DNA of 64,000 nucleotides from Shewanella insulae. GTDB taxonomy: Bacteria > Pseudomonadota > Gammaproteobacteria > Enterobacterales > Shewanellaceae. Under the pieces are notes generated by a model that worked only from the letters and a program-made list of their open reading frames with translations, was not told where the DNA came from and ran no database searches. Location: NCBI RefSeq assembly GCF_009831655.1, contig NZ_WRPA01000008.1, positions 1-64,000 on the forward strand. Reading direction: 5' to 3'. Below, one piece after another: positions 44,069 through 52,701 of this stretch (positions are counted from its first letter, which is position 1; each line of letters begins with the position of its first letter). The position numbers and the translations under genes were made by a program.

Positions 44069-45367
44069 ATGAGGCACAGGTTGCGCGCAGGTAAAATTTC
44101 TTTTTTGAGCATGTCTCAATCCCGTATCACGGCGTTACCCACGCCCCATAAGAAGATATTGTTGGCGGCGGGCCTGGTATTGGGCGCGGCGTTGCTTTGG
44201 CCTAGCCAAAAACAGACTCTGCCACAGCGCATTCCGGTGGCACTTGATATTGAGTCTCTGGTGACTAATCTGCAGATGAGCGACGAAGGGGCTGAAACCC
44301 TGTCTCATCCCGATTTTGTTAAGACCATAGTATCCGGTGATACCCTAAGCGGACTGTTTGTCGAGGCTAATGTGGATCAGCAGACCATGTATAAGGTGTT
44401 AGAGGCGGATCTGAATATCCTGGCCCTCGATACCCTCAAGCCCGGCAACATCATACGTTTCTGGCTCGATGACACGGGTCAGCTGGATAAGCTCGAACTC
44501 TACTTCAATGCGGCGCGCCAGGTGGTGTTTAGCCGTTATCAGGAGGGGGGATTCAGTGTCGATGAGATCAATGTCGAGGGGATCTGGCAGGACAGAGCCT
44601 TAAGCGGTGAGATCCATGGTTCCTTCTATTTGTCGGCCCAGCGTATCGGCCTGAATGCCGGTGAGATCCAGCGCATCGAGACCCTGTTGAAAGAGAAGCT
44701 TAATTTTGCCCGGGATCTGCGCGCGGGCGACAGGTTTTCTGTGCTTAAGAGCGATCAATATATCGAAGGCGAGGTGACAGGTAACAGCGATATTCTCGCC
44801 GTCACCATCCAGCGCGGCCGCAGCACCATCAATGCCTATCAGAACAGCGACGGCAACTTCTATGACGATCAGGGCCGCAGCTTGGCAAGGGCATTTCAGC
44901 GTATTCCGCTGGCAAAGAACTACCGCATCAGCTCGCGCTTTAATCGCCATCGTCATCATCCGGTCACAGGTCGCACCGCGCCCCATAACGGTACCGACTT
45001 TGCGACGCCAATTGGCACTAAGATAATTGCCCCAGGCGATGGCATAGTCTCTTTGGTGACCGACCATAGATATGCGGGTAAGTATGTGGTGATCGATCAC
45101 GGCAACAAGTACCGTACCCGCTATCTGCATCTCTCCAAGGCCTTGGTGCACAAGGGGCAGCGGGTGTCCCGAGGTCAGGTGATCGCCCTGTCGGGCAAGA
45201 CGGGCCGCATCACAGGACCACATCTGCACTATGAGTTTCATATCAATGGCCGCCCAGTGGATCCTATGAAGGCGAACATCCCTATGGCGAGTAAGCTGTC
45301 GAAGAAGCAGATGGGCGAGTTTGCCAAGCTGGTAAAGGTGCGTCAGATGATGATGGGCCAGAGTTAA
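44069..45367 (+). CDS. mepM: M23 murein DD-endopeptidase, MepM-like
   Basis: The 432-residue protein cuts D-Ala-mDAP crosslinks to allow cell-wall growth. It has a membrane anchor (ILLAAGLVLGAALLW), an OapA/LysM-like domain (TIVSGDTLSGLFVEANVDQQTMYKVL), a linker domain, and a C-terminal LytM domain with complete zinc site H306, D310, H385 and H387 (APHNGTDFATP; GPHLHYEFHINGRPVDP). Homology to E. coli MepM runs through most of the length. The start is uncertain: ATG 44069 lacks a good ribosome-binding site and ATG 44111 is an alternative. The stop codon lies in the left end of a MITE-like element. Confidence 0.88.
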   Translation: MRHRLRAGKISFLSMSQSRITALPTPHKKILLAAGLVLGAALLWPSQKQTLPQRIPVALDIESLVTNLQMSDEGAETLSHPDFVKTIVSGDTLSGLFVEANVDQQTMYKVLEADLNILALDTLKPGNIIRFWLDDTGQLDKLELYFNAARQVVFSRYQEGGFSVDEINVEGIWQDRALSGEIHGSFYLSAQRIGLNAGEIQRIETLLKEKLNFARDLRAGDRFSVLKSDQYIEGEVTGNSDILAVTIQRGRSTINAYQNSDGNFYDDQGRSLARAFQRIPLAKNYRISSRFNRHRHHPVTGRTAPHNGTDFATPIGTKIIAPGDGIVSLVTDHRYAGKYVVIDHGNKYRTRYLHLSKALVHKGQRVSRGQVIALSGKTGRITGPHLHYEFHINGRPVDPMKANIPMASKLSKKQMGEFAKLVKVRQMMMGQS

Positions 45368-45530
45368 TACCAATCGTAGTAAATAACTGATCATTCTAGC
45401 TTGTTAAAACATTCGATAACTACGTTACTATTTTTGATTGTAGAATAACTACTTATCGAAAAATACTGCCTTGTTCTCGAACGTTTTTCCTGCGCTATTT
45501 CTGATCACTTACTTACCGTGATTGGTATAA
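45365..45530. mobile_element. MITE-like element with 29-bp terminal inverted repeats
   Basis: The left end (from TAATACCAATC, 45365-45393) and the inverted right end (45502-45530) match at 23 of 29 positions. The interior is AT-rich with a second inverted pair around TTCGATAA and TTATCGAA. It has no coding capacity. The left end supplies the TAA stop of the endopeptidase gene. I have seen TAATACCAATC-type ends in marine gammaproteobacterial repeats; a copy-number search would be needed to prove mobility. Confidence 0.65.
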
Positions 45531-45564
45531 TACCGATTGATATAACTGCTTATCGAATATAGAG

Positions 45565-45590
45565 AAAACGCCACATGATGTGGCGTTTTT
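45565..45590. terminator. Bidirectional Rho-independent terminator
   Basis: Stem AAAACGCCAC / GTGGCGTTTT with loop ATGAT and T-runs on both strands. It lies 6 bases from the end of the minus-strand metallopeptidase gene and downstream of mepM. Confidence 0.92.
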
Positions 45591-45595
45591 TATGG

Positions 45596-46102
45596 TCAGG
45601 CTTTCTCTTGTGCCTCGAGATCCAGCATGGTGAGCCACAAACGCAGGTCAAATTCCAGCTGGTGATAGTCGCCCTGCATATGACAGCAGAGCTGATAGAA
45701 GGCCTTGTTGTGATCCTTCTCTTTGAGATGCGCCAGTTCGTGTACCACTACCATGCGCAGTAGGGGCTCGGGCACCTCCTTGAGGCGGGCGGCGATGCGG
45801 ATCTCATTCTTCGACTTAGTCTTGCCACCGTGATTCTTGGCCACATAGCTGTGCAATCCCAAAGCCTGCTTCTTTAGGGTGATCTTATCGTCAAATATCA
45901 CCTTGCTCAGGGGGGAGGACTTCTTGAGATAGCGGTTCTTCAGCGCCATGGTGTAGTCATACAGAGCCTTGTCGCTGCGGATCGCGTGACTGTCTGGGTA
46001 GCGACGCTCGAGGACACTCCTCAGGCGATTGGTCTCGATGAGTTCATAGACCTGGCTGATAAGCTCGGGCCGATAGCCTTGCAGATAGGGCAGTGATGAC
46101 AT
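45596..46102 (-). CDS. YgjP-like (DUF45) metallopeptidase
   Basis: The 168-residue protein has a gluzincin motif HELAH (H121, E122, H125) and a third His in KEKDHNKAF (H131), as in the YgjP/SprT-like DUF45 family, which is usually annotated as a predicted metal-dependent hydrolase. It is cytoplasmic. Substrate unknown. It ends at a bidirectional terminator. Confidence 0.88.
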   Translation of the reverse strand: MSSLPYLQGYRPELISQVYELIETNRLRSVLERRYPDSHAIRSDKALYDYTMALKNRYLKKSSPLSKVIFDDKITLKKQALGLHSYVAKNHGGKTKSKNEIRIAARLKEVPEPLLRMVVVHELAHLKEKDHNKAFYQLCCHMQGDYHQLEFDLRLWLTMLDLEAQEKA

Positions 46103-46149
46103 AAGCGAAAGCCTAGTGGATGACGGCTAAGGTGAAGCGATTAGATAAC

Positions 46150-46170
46150 GCCGGGCGCTCTGCGCCCGGC
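46150..46170. other. Strong GC-rich hairpin without T-tract
   Basis: The perfect stem GCCGGGCGC / GCGCCCGGC has a 3-base loop between two minus-strand genes. No T-run follows on either strand, so it is not a standard terminator. It may be a transcript-stabilising end or a repeat. Confidence 0.6.
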
Positions 46171-46177
46171 AACAAGC

Positions 46178-46618
46178 TTAATCTTGCTTGGTGAAGATGC
46201 ACTTGTTCTGATAGCAGTAGGCGACCTCGAAGGCGTTCTTCTGGAAACGCTTGAGATCCAGCCCCTCGAAATCCACCATAGGCGGATTGCGCTTGAGCTG
46301 CTCCTTGATGTTGACCGGTGAGATCAGGTGCACAGGTAGGCCGCAAAGCTGAATTGCCGCTTCCATCTTGAAGCTGGTGGCGCTGCCCGCCAGTTTACCT
46401 TTCTGCTCGCGCTCTATGATGGCGACCTGATCGACCTTGTAGTCTTGCATCAGCTTGCTAAAGGCGAAGTGGAATTCTTTGATCGACTCTGTGCTGGCCG
46501 AATTAGAGATGGTCAGTGAGCGAGAACGGCAATCTGGGATGTTAAAGGTCTCACCCTCATAGCTCAACAAACAGATGATGGCTTCGCCACCTTTTAACTC
46601 AACGCCACAAACTCTCAT
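46178..46618 (-). CDS. DUF3010-family protein
   Basis: The 146-residue protein begins MRVCGVELKGGEAIICLLSY and contains KVDQVAIIEREQKGKLAGSATSFKMEAAIQL, the pattern of the DUF3010 family, which has an RNase H-like fold opening similar to RuvC-type proteins (CGVELKGG). No biochemical function is known. It may share a promoter with the YgjP-like gene downstream, 75 bases away. Confidence 0.85.
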   Translation of the reverse strand: MRVCGVELKGGEAIICLLSYEGETFNIPDCRSRSLTISNSASTESIKEFHFAFSKLMQDYKVDQVAIIEREQKGKLAGSATSFKMEAAIQLCGLPVHLISPVNIKEQLKRNPPMVDFEGLDLKRFQKNAFEVAYCYQNKCIFTKQD

Positions 46619-46801
46619 GATAACCCTAATATAAAAAAATCAATGGCGGCTATTGTAACCTTAATTGGTTCGATTGAGCACTAGTTGTTGCGTGAAAATC
46701 GCCGGACTGGCTTTGGCTTGGCTTAGAAAGTGGCGTTTGATGCATAAAGAGCTGGCTGACGCGATTAGCGCTGGCTAATCGATAACCGCTTCTCGAAGGC
46801 A

Positions 46802-46839
46802 ATAAAAAGCGGCCATCTGTGACTGCTAAGAGGCCGCTA
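46802..46839 (-). terminator. Terminator of the DEAD-box helicase gene
   Basis: Read on the minus strand: AGCGGCC, 17-base loop, GGCCGCT followed by TTTTATT. Confidence 0.82.
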
Positions 46840-46868
46840 ATCATAGGTTTTAGGCTCGGGGCCTTGAG

Positions 46869-48212
46869 TTAATCTTCGGGCGTATCCTGAAGTTTAGCCT
46901 TGGGCTTTCGCAGCATAGGCGCATCGCCCACGTCGACCCCCGTAATGAAGCGCTTATCTCGCTGCTGTTTCGGCTTGGCGCTGCGGGCAGTCTTCGCGGT
47001 CTTGGTCTTAGGCTTCGTTTGCTGTTTGCCCTGACGCTTATCCTGGCTCGGCTTGTCTTTCAGTCCCTTAAATTTGGGGGCGAGATCTTCAATTTCACTG
47101 AATTCGAAGCGCTTTTGCAGGAAGTTTTGCACCTGCTTGAAGTTGGCCCAGTCTTTTGGCCCCACCAGGGAGATGGCATCGCCCTTGGCGCCCGCGCGGC
47201 CGGTACGGCCGATACGGTGGATATATTCTTCGGCAAATTTTGGCATATCGAAGTTGATCACCAGGGAGACGTTGAGCAGATCCAAGCCGCGAGAGGCCAC
47301 ATCTGTGGTGACCAAGATCTGTTGCTGACCCCGGCTGAACTGATCCATGATCTGGTTGCGTGCCGCCTGCTTAAGCTCGCCGCTAAGAGACGCTGTGCTA
47401 AAGCCCTGTTCGGCCAGCAGGCCGGCCAGACGCTCGGTATCGCCGCGGGTGGCGGTGAAGATGATCACCTGTTTGTGGGGCTCAAGCTGTAGCAGGCGGC
47501 TGAGCAGCTGCTCCTTGTGGCTGAGGTTATCGCACAGGTAGATCTTCTGGGTGATATCCTGATTCTCCACATGGGAGGCGCCTATGGCCACATGCTCGGG
47601 CTCCTTGAGCAGCTCGGCGGCAATCTCGTTGATCTGGCCGTGATCCAGTGTGGCCGAGAACATCAGAGTCTGACGACGCTTATGATCGGCCGCCTGGTTG
47701 ATCGCCTTGAGTTGCTCGGCGAAGCCCAGATCCAGCATGCGGTCGGCCTCGTCCAAGACAAGCAGCTCGAGTCCGTTGAGAAACAGGTGGCGTTGGGCTA
47801 AATGATCAGCCAGACGGCCAGGGGTCGCCACCACGAAATGCGGGTCTTTGGCCAGGGCCTTGGCCTGATCGTTAAAGTTTTCACCGCCGAGGATCTTGAT
47901 CGCCTTGTATTGGGTGTTGGCAACCAGCAGACGCAGCTGGCTGTAGACCTGAGTGGCCAGCTCTCGGGTCGGCAATAGGATCAATACCCTAGGATCGCGC
48001 TTACTCAGGGCCTTGGTGGCGATGACGCGCTGCATTGCTGGCAACAGGAAGGCCAGGGTCTTGCCCGAGCCCGTCTTAGACGATGCCATAAGATCTCTTC
48101 CCGATAAGCCAACGGGTATCGATTGCGTTTGGATCTCGGTCGGCGTGTCGATGCCCATGTGTTCAAGGCTGGTCAATAGACGTTTATCGAGTGAAAAATC
48201 TGAAAATTGCAA
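46869..48212 (-). CDS. DEAD-box ATP-dependent RNA helicase (SrmB/RhlE type)
   Basis: The 447-residue helicase has the Q motif (FSDFSLDKRLLTSLEHMGIDTPTEIQ), Walker A SSKTGSGKT, PTRELA, the DEAD box in VLDEADRML, SAT, and C-terminal motifs TDVASRGLD and HRIGRTGRAG. A basic tail with many Lys, Gln and Thr follows (about 375-447), typical of ribosome-assembly helicases such as SrmB. I chose TTG 48212 because GGAG lies 7 bases before it, it places the Q motif at the N-terminus, and the -10 box (48243-48248) would put transcription start downstream of the longer ATG frame at 48272. Confidence 0.88.
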   Translation of the reverse strand: MQFSDFSLDKRLLTSLEHMGIDTPTEIQTQSIPVGLSGRDLMASSKTGSGKTLAFLLPAMQRVIATKALSKRDPRVLILLPTRELATQVYSQLRLLVANTQYKAIKILGGENFNDQAKALAKDPHFVVATPGRLADHLAQRHLFLNGLELLVLDEADRMLDLGFAEQLKAINQAADHKRRQTLMFSATLDHGQINEIAAELLKEPEHVAIGASHVENQDITQKIYLCDNLSHKEQLLSRLLQLEPHKQVIIFTATRGDTERLAGLLAEQGFSTASLSGELKQAARNQIMDQFSRGQQQILVTTDVASRGLDLLNVSLVINFDMPKFAEEYIHRIGRTGRAGAKGDAISLVGPKDWANFKQVQNFLQKRFEFSEIEDLAPKFKGLKDKPSQDKRQGKQQTKPKTKTAKTARSAKPKQQRDKRFITGVDVGDAPMLRKPKAKLQDTPED

Positions 48213-48242
48213 TGCTGTGCTCCGAAATATAGATAGGGGCGC

Positions 48243-48248
48243 ATTATA
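48243..48248 (-). promoter_or_regulatory. Sigma-70 -10 box of the helicase gene
   Basis: TATAAT on the minus strand, about 30 bases before the TTG start codon. The -35 region is weak. Confidence 0.6.
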
Positions 48249-48384
48249 CATCGCCGCGAGCGATTCAGCCATGGCTTGAGCATATGCGGCCTATCGAATA
48301 AATTTTTATAGCCTGTGGGCTGTGCAGGCGCCTAGTTTGGCTTATGATGAAAAGTAAAGACAACATGGCGCGGCTTGCTCAAGC

Positions 48385-48420
48385 GACTTAGTCAGACGGC
48401 TTAGTCAAATGACTTAGTCA
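48385..48420 (+). repeat. Three-copy direct repeat of period 13
   Basis: GACTTAGTCA, GGCTTAGTCA and GACTTAGTCA start at 48385, 48398 and 48411, shortly before rssA. Each is a near-palindrome (GACTTAGTC), so together they could be a protein-binding array or a chance duplication. Confidence 0.7.
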
Positions 48421-48454
48421 AGCGGCTCGCGTTTCAGGGAGAGTAAAAGAGAAG

Positions 48455-49402
48455 ATGGCGAATATCGGCATTGCACTTGGCAGTGGTGCGGCGAAGGGAT
48501 GGGCCCACATTGGGGTGCTTAACGAGCTGGCAAGCATGGGGGTATTTCCCAATAAGATTGCCGGCTGCTCTATCGGCGCCGTGGTGGGCGCCGCCTATGC
48601 GCAAGACAATCTTGGGGATTTAGAGAATTGGGTGACCAGCTTCTCCAGCTGGGATGTTTTGGGGCTGATGGATCTCAGCTGGCGTAAGGGCGGGCTGATT
48701 GGCGGCGAGAAGGTGTTCGACGTGATGCAGCAGCATATAGGCGATCTTGAGATCGAACAGATGCAGATGCCCTTTGCCGCGGTGGCGACCGACCTCTATA
48801 CGGGCCAGGAGATCTGGTTTAAGCAGGGGAACCTGCGCCATGCGGTACGAGCCTCATGCTCCATGCCGGGGATCCTGCAGCCGGCCCGTATCGGCGATCG
48901 CTGGCTGGTGGATGGCGCCGTGGTCAATCCGGTTCCCGTCTCGGTCAGCCGCGCCATGGGGGTCGACCTGGTGATTGCCGTGGATCTTAATGCCCACAGG
49001 AAGACCCGACATCAACAGCTGCCCGTGGCCATCTCTTCCGATGTGAAGCCCAGCCAGGCCGAGCAGATTAAGGCCGAGAAAGAGTTGGAGAGCGGTTTCA
49101 TGGATCTACTGGCCAGGGGACGAGACTATGTCAGTGGCCTGACCGATAAGTTCTCCCTCGGTAATCGTAGCGAGCCCGGCATGCTGGCGGTGATGTCTCA
49201 GTCGATGGATATCCTGGAGCAGCGTCATAAGCGGGTGCGTCTGATGGGGGACCCGCCAGATATCCTGATCACCCCTAACGTGATGGAAATTGGCACCATG
49301 GAGTTTCATCGTGCCAGCGAAGCCATTGAGGCGGGAAAGGAGGCGGTGAGACAGGTGGCCCATGTAATTCGCGCCCATATCGATGAGCTGGAGAATCACT
49401 AG
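48455..49402 (+). CDS. rssA: Patatin-like phospholipase RssA
   Basis: The 315-residue patatin-fold lipid hydrolase has the oxyanion hole GSGAAKG (9-15), nucleophile motif GCSIG with S39, and catalytic Asp in VDGAV (D153). The sequence start MANIGIALGSGAAKGWAHIGVL is typical of RssA. E. coli RssA is next to rssB, which controls RpoS turnover, but no rssB is adjacent here. Likely cytoplasmic or membrane-associated. Confidence 0.92.
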   Translation: MANIGIALGSGAAKGWAHIGVLNELASMGVFPNKIAGCSIGAVVGAAYAQDNLGDLENWVTSFSSWDVLGLMDLSWRKGGLIGGEKVFDVMQQHIGDLEIEQMQMPFAAVATDLYTGQEIWFKQGNLRHAVRASCSMPGILQPARIGDRWLVDGAVVNPVPVSVSRAMGVDLVIAVDLNAHRKTRHQQLPVAISSDVKPSQAEQIKAEKELESGFMDLLARGRDYVSGLTDKFSLGNRSEPGMLAVMSQSMDILEQRHKRVRLMGDPPDILITPNVMEIGTMEFHRASEAIEAGKEAVRQVAHVIRAHIDELENH

Positions 49403-49487
49403 TTTTTTAATCAATGCCTGAGCTTATCTCTGGCCTGGTTTTTGCTGCTTGCTTGAATATTTCTCTGCAGTAGTCGAAAAATTGACA

Positions 49488-50210
49488 ATGAATTCAGTAA
49501 GCCAGGCCATTAATGGCTCACAAGCCAATCTGATCGCCAATAGCTATGGCCAAAACACACACGGCCCAGATACACATGCTCAGGACACACGCGATGTCGA
49601 TGGGTCATCGGCCAGCGACAGGGTGACGCTGTCAAATCAAGCTTCCAAGGCGCAAACCACTGGCCCAGAGATCCCACAGGAGTCGGTGTTTCTCTCGCCC
49701 AGGGCCGAGCGTGCCCAGAAAATAGAGGCGATGGCCAAGGACTTCTTTTCCAAGGGACAGTTTGGTCTCGGCGATATTCCCAAATTAATTCAGCGTCTGC
49801 ATCAGGACGGCATCTTGTCAGAAAACCAGCTCAATCGATTGGGGCAGGCAGGATTTGATATCCCAAGGGGCAATGGGGAGCAGCCTTCCCTGCTCGAATT
49901 TATCGCCAGCCAGCGCGAGCAGCTCAAGGAGAGTAAGCCTGATAGCCTGATGATTGCCATGCTCGATGACGCCGAGTCAGTGCTTAAGCAGATGGATAGC
50001 CTGGACAGCCATGGTCTGAACCAGAAGGCGGCGCGGGTATCGGCGCAACTCGCGGTTCTAATTCAAGGAGATAGCGGCCTGACCAGCGGCGACAAGGCGA
50101 TGTGGCAGGGGCTGAAATCGACCATGCAACTGGCGGCCGCATCGGGAAGTTCGCAACAGGCTTCCGGGCAATTACAGCGTTATCTGTCACTATCTAAAGG
50201 AATTACGTAA
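49488..50210 (+). CDS. Unknown protein with FlgM-like DRVTLS motif
   Basis: The 240-residue soluble protein begins MNSVSQAINGSQ, has an Asn/Thr/Ser/His-rich disordered N-terminal third containing SDRVTLSNQASKA, and then a helical domain (RAQKIEAMAKDFFSKGQFGLGDIPKLIQRLHQDGILSENQL). The DRV-x-LS phrase recurs in the protein encoded at 54695-55168. No known domain is recognised. ATG 49488 is preferred over an in-frame TTG upstream because the motif-bearing disordered start is typical; the ribosome-binding site is weak. Confidence 0.6.
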   Translation: MNSVSQAINGSQANLIANSYGQNTHGPDTHAQDTRDVDGSSASDRVTLSNQASKAQTTGPEIPQESVFLSPRAERAQKIEAMAKDFFSKGQFGLGDIPKLIQRLHQDGILSENQLNRLGQAGFDIPRGNGEQPSLLEFIASQREQLKESKPDSLMIAMLDDAESVLKQMDSLDSHGLNQKAARVSAQLAVLIQGDSGLTSGDKAMWQGLKSTMQLAAASGSSQQASGQLQRYLSLSKGIT

Positions 50211-50338
50211 TTTATTCACAGTTTGTCCCATTTTTATCCCGCATCTAGCTCCCTTTTCTGACTGGGTCAAGGCAAGTTTTAACGATAAGTGGCCCAGTTT
50301 GCAGTAATCTTGTGTCACAAAATTCCATCCGCAAATTA

Positions 50339-50352
50339 ATGATCTGGATCAA
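50339..50352. promoter_or_regulatory. FNR/EtrA-like site upstream of nrdD
   Basis: ATGAT-CTGG-ATCAA matches TTGAT-N4-ATCAA with one mismatch, about 110 bases before nrdD. Anaerobic activation would suit the enzyme. Confidence 0.6.
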
Positions 50353-50380
50353 GGTACTCGAGTCTAACTTGTAGCTTAAT

Positions 50381-50396
50381 GCGCTACATATTGTGT
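50381..50396. promoter_or_regulatory. NrdR box 1
   Basis: GCGCTACATATTGTGT resembles the NrdR consensus ACACWATATATWGTGT in its right half. Confidence 0.7.
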
Positions 50397-50411
50397 TCAT
50401 CGTCTATATTA

Positions 50412-50427
50412 ACACTATATATGGTGT
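50412..50427. promoter_or_regulatory. NrdR box 2
   Basis: ACACTATATATGGTGT is close to the NrdR consensus. Its centre is 31 bases from box 1, about three helix turns, the usual pairing for NrdR. Confidence 0.85.
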
Positions 50428-50460
50428 TAATTTGGCCGTTACTTGAGGAGATATTAAACA

Positions 50461-52578
50461 ATGCCAGTGGTTATTAAGCGGGATGGTTACCGCACGCCTT
50501 TTGACGAAACAAGGATTCGAGATGCAGTAGTTGCTGCAGCAAGTTCGGCAGGTATTGATGATGTTGCCTATGCCACTGAGGTGGCCCTAAAAGTGCGCCA
50601 GTCGGTGGCCGAGCTCGAGCAGGTGGATATTCATGATCTGCAAGATGCGGTCGAAAACCAGTTGATGGAAGGTCCTTATAAGCAGCTTGCCAGAGTCTAT
50701 ATCGAGTATCGCCATGACAGAGATATTCATCGTGAGGTGAGCAGTCGCCTCAACCGTGAGATCCGTGGGTTAGTGGAGCAGAGTAATGCCTCGCTGTTGA
50801 ACGAGAACGCCAACAAAGACTCTAAGGTGATCCCGACCCAGCGTGATCTGCTGGCGGGTATCGTGGCCAAACACTATGCCACCCGCCATATTCTGCCAAA
50901 GGATGTGGTGGCGGCCCATGAATCGGGTGAGATCCATTATCACGATCTCGACTATGCGCCTTTCTTCCCTATGTTTAACTGCATGCTGATCGATCTGGCC
51001 GGCATGTTGACCCATGGTTTCAAGATGGGTAACGCCGAGATCGAGACGCCTAAGTCTATCTCCACCGCCACGGCGGTGACGGCGCAGATCATCGCCCAGG
51101 TGGCGAGCCATATTTATGGCGGCACTACCATCAACCGTATCGACGAGGTGCTCGCACCTTTCGTTGCCAAGAGCTATGACAAGCACTATCAGGTTGCGTT
51201 GACTTGGGGGATCACAGATGCCAAGGCTTTTGCCACCGCGCAGACAGAGAAGGAGTGTCACGACGCCTTCCAGTCGCTGGAGTATGAGGTTAACACCCTG
51301 CATACCGCCAACGGCCAGACCCCTTTCGTAACCTTCGGCTTCGGTCTGGGTACCTCCTGGGAGTCACGCCTTATTCAGTCATCCATGATGAAGGTACGAA
51401 TGACAGGCCTGGGTAAGAACCGTAAGACGGCTGTCTTCCCTAAGTTGGTCTTCGCTATTCGCGACGGCATCAACCATAAGGCTGGCGACTGTAACTATGA
51501 TATCAAGCAGATGGCGCTCAAGTGTGCGTCGATGCGCATGTATCCGGATATCCTCAACTATGAGCAGGTGGAAAAGGTCACAGGTTCCTTTAAGACCCCT
51601 ATGGGTTGCCGCAGCTTCCTCGGCACCTACGAAGAGGATGGTGAGCTGGTGCACGAAGGGCGTAACAATCTGGGCGTGGTTAGCCTGAACCTGCCGCGGA
51701 TCGCCATCGAGGCCCAGGGTGACGAGACACGCTTCTATCAGTTGCTCGACGAGCGTCTGGCGGTGGCCCGCCGCGCCCTGGACACTCGCATCGAGCGCCT
51801 ACAAGGCGTGAAGGCAAGGGTCGCGCCTATCCTCTATATGGAGGGGGCCTGCGGCGTACGTCTGCGCGCGGATGATGAGATTAGCGACATCTTTAAGAAT
51901 GGTCGCGCCTCTATCTCCCTTGGCTACATAGGTCTGCATGAGACCATCAATGCCCTCTATGGCAACGAGACTCATGTATATGACAACCAGGCCCTGCGCG
52001 GTAAGGCGCTCGCCATTATCGAACACCTCAAGGCGGCGACCGTGCGTTGGCGTGAGGAGTCTGGCTACGGCTTTAGCCTCTATAGCACGCCGAGTGAGAA
52101 CCTATGTAGCCGCTTCTGTAAGCTGGATACCAAGGCCTTTGGGGTGATCGACGGGGTAACGGATCGCGGATACTACACCAACAGCTTCCACCTGGATGTA
52201 GAGAAGAAGGTCAATCCATACGATAAGTTGGATTTTGAGCAACCCTATCCGGCGCTGACGAGTGGTGGCTTCATCTGTTATGGTGAATATCCCAACATGC
52301 AGCACAATATCGAGGCGCTGGAAGATGTGTGGGATTATAGCTATAGCCGAGTGCCTTACTATGGCACCAACACGCCGATTGATGAGTGTTACGACTGTGG
52401 CTTTACCGGTGAGTTCAGCTGTACCAGTAAGGGCTTTACCTGTCCTAAGTGTGGCAACCATGAGCCGAGCCGGGTCTCGGTGACACGCAGGGTGTGTGGC
52501 TACCTGGGCAGTCCGGACGCCAGACCCTTCAACTATGGTAAGCAGGAAGAGGTTAAACGCCGGGTGAAGCACCTCTAA
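50461..52578 (+). CDS. nrdD: Anaerobic ribonucleoside-triphosphate reductase
   Basis: The 705-residue class III reductase converts NTPs to dNTPs without oxygen. It has an N-terminal ATP cone (VVIKRDGYRTPFDETRIRDAV), a long catalytic barrel, a zinc site of four Cys (CYDCGF and CPKC), and the glycyl-radical site RRVCGYLG with G680 near the C-terminus. GAGGAGAT precedes the ATG. Two NrdR boxes and an FNR-like site lie upstream, so control by dNTP status and oxygen is likely. Its activase is encoded 123 bases downstream. Confidence 0.97.
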   Translation: MPVVIKRDGYRTPFDETRIRDAVVAAASSAGIDDVAYATEVALKVRQSVAELEQVDIHDLQDAVENQLMEGPYKQLARVYIEYRHDRDIHREVSSRLNREIRGLVEQSNASLLNENANKDSKVIPTQRDLLAGIVAKHYATRHILPKDVVAAHESGEIHYHDLDYAPFFPMFNCMLIDLAGMLTHGFKMGNAEIETPKSISTATAVTAQIIAQVASHIYGGTTINRIDEVLAPFVAKSYDKHYQVALTWGITDAKAFATAQTEKECHDAFQSLEYEVNTLHTANGQTPFVTFGFGLGTSWESRLIQSSMMKVRMTGLGKNRKTAVFPKLVFAIRDGINHKAGDCNYDIKQMALKCASMRMYPDILNYEQVEKVTGSFKTPMGCRSFLGTYEEDGELVHEGRNNLGVVSLNLPRIAIEAQGDETRFYQLLDERLAVARRALDTRIERLQGVKARVAPILYMEGACGVRLRADDEISDIFKNGRASISLGYIGLHETINALYGNETHVYDNQALRGKALAIIEHLKAATVRWREESGYGFSLYSTPSENLCSRFCKLDTKAFGVIDGVTDRGYYTNSFHLDVEKKVNPYDKLDFEQPYPALTSGGFICYGEYPNMQHNIEALEDVWDYSYSRVPYYGTNTPIDECYDCGFTGEFSCTSKGFTCPKCGNHEPSRVSVTRRVCGYLGSPDARPFNYGKQEEVKRRVKHL

Positions 52579-52701
52579 CAGAAGCACCTCTAATACGGGA
52601 ACGGCGGCGAAAGGCAGTTTTTAGCCGTGCTGCCAATGCAATAAATTAAGTCTAAGATAGCAGGCGCCCTAGGGCACTTGCTATCTTTGCGTGAGGGACA
52701 C

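Noticed and set aside
44600..45394. 264-codon antisense frame over mepM
   Set aside because: mepM carries the full M23 zinc motif and homology, while the antisense frame has no recognisable features.
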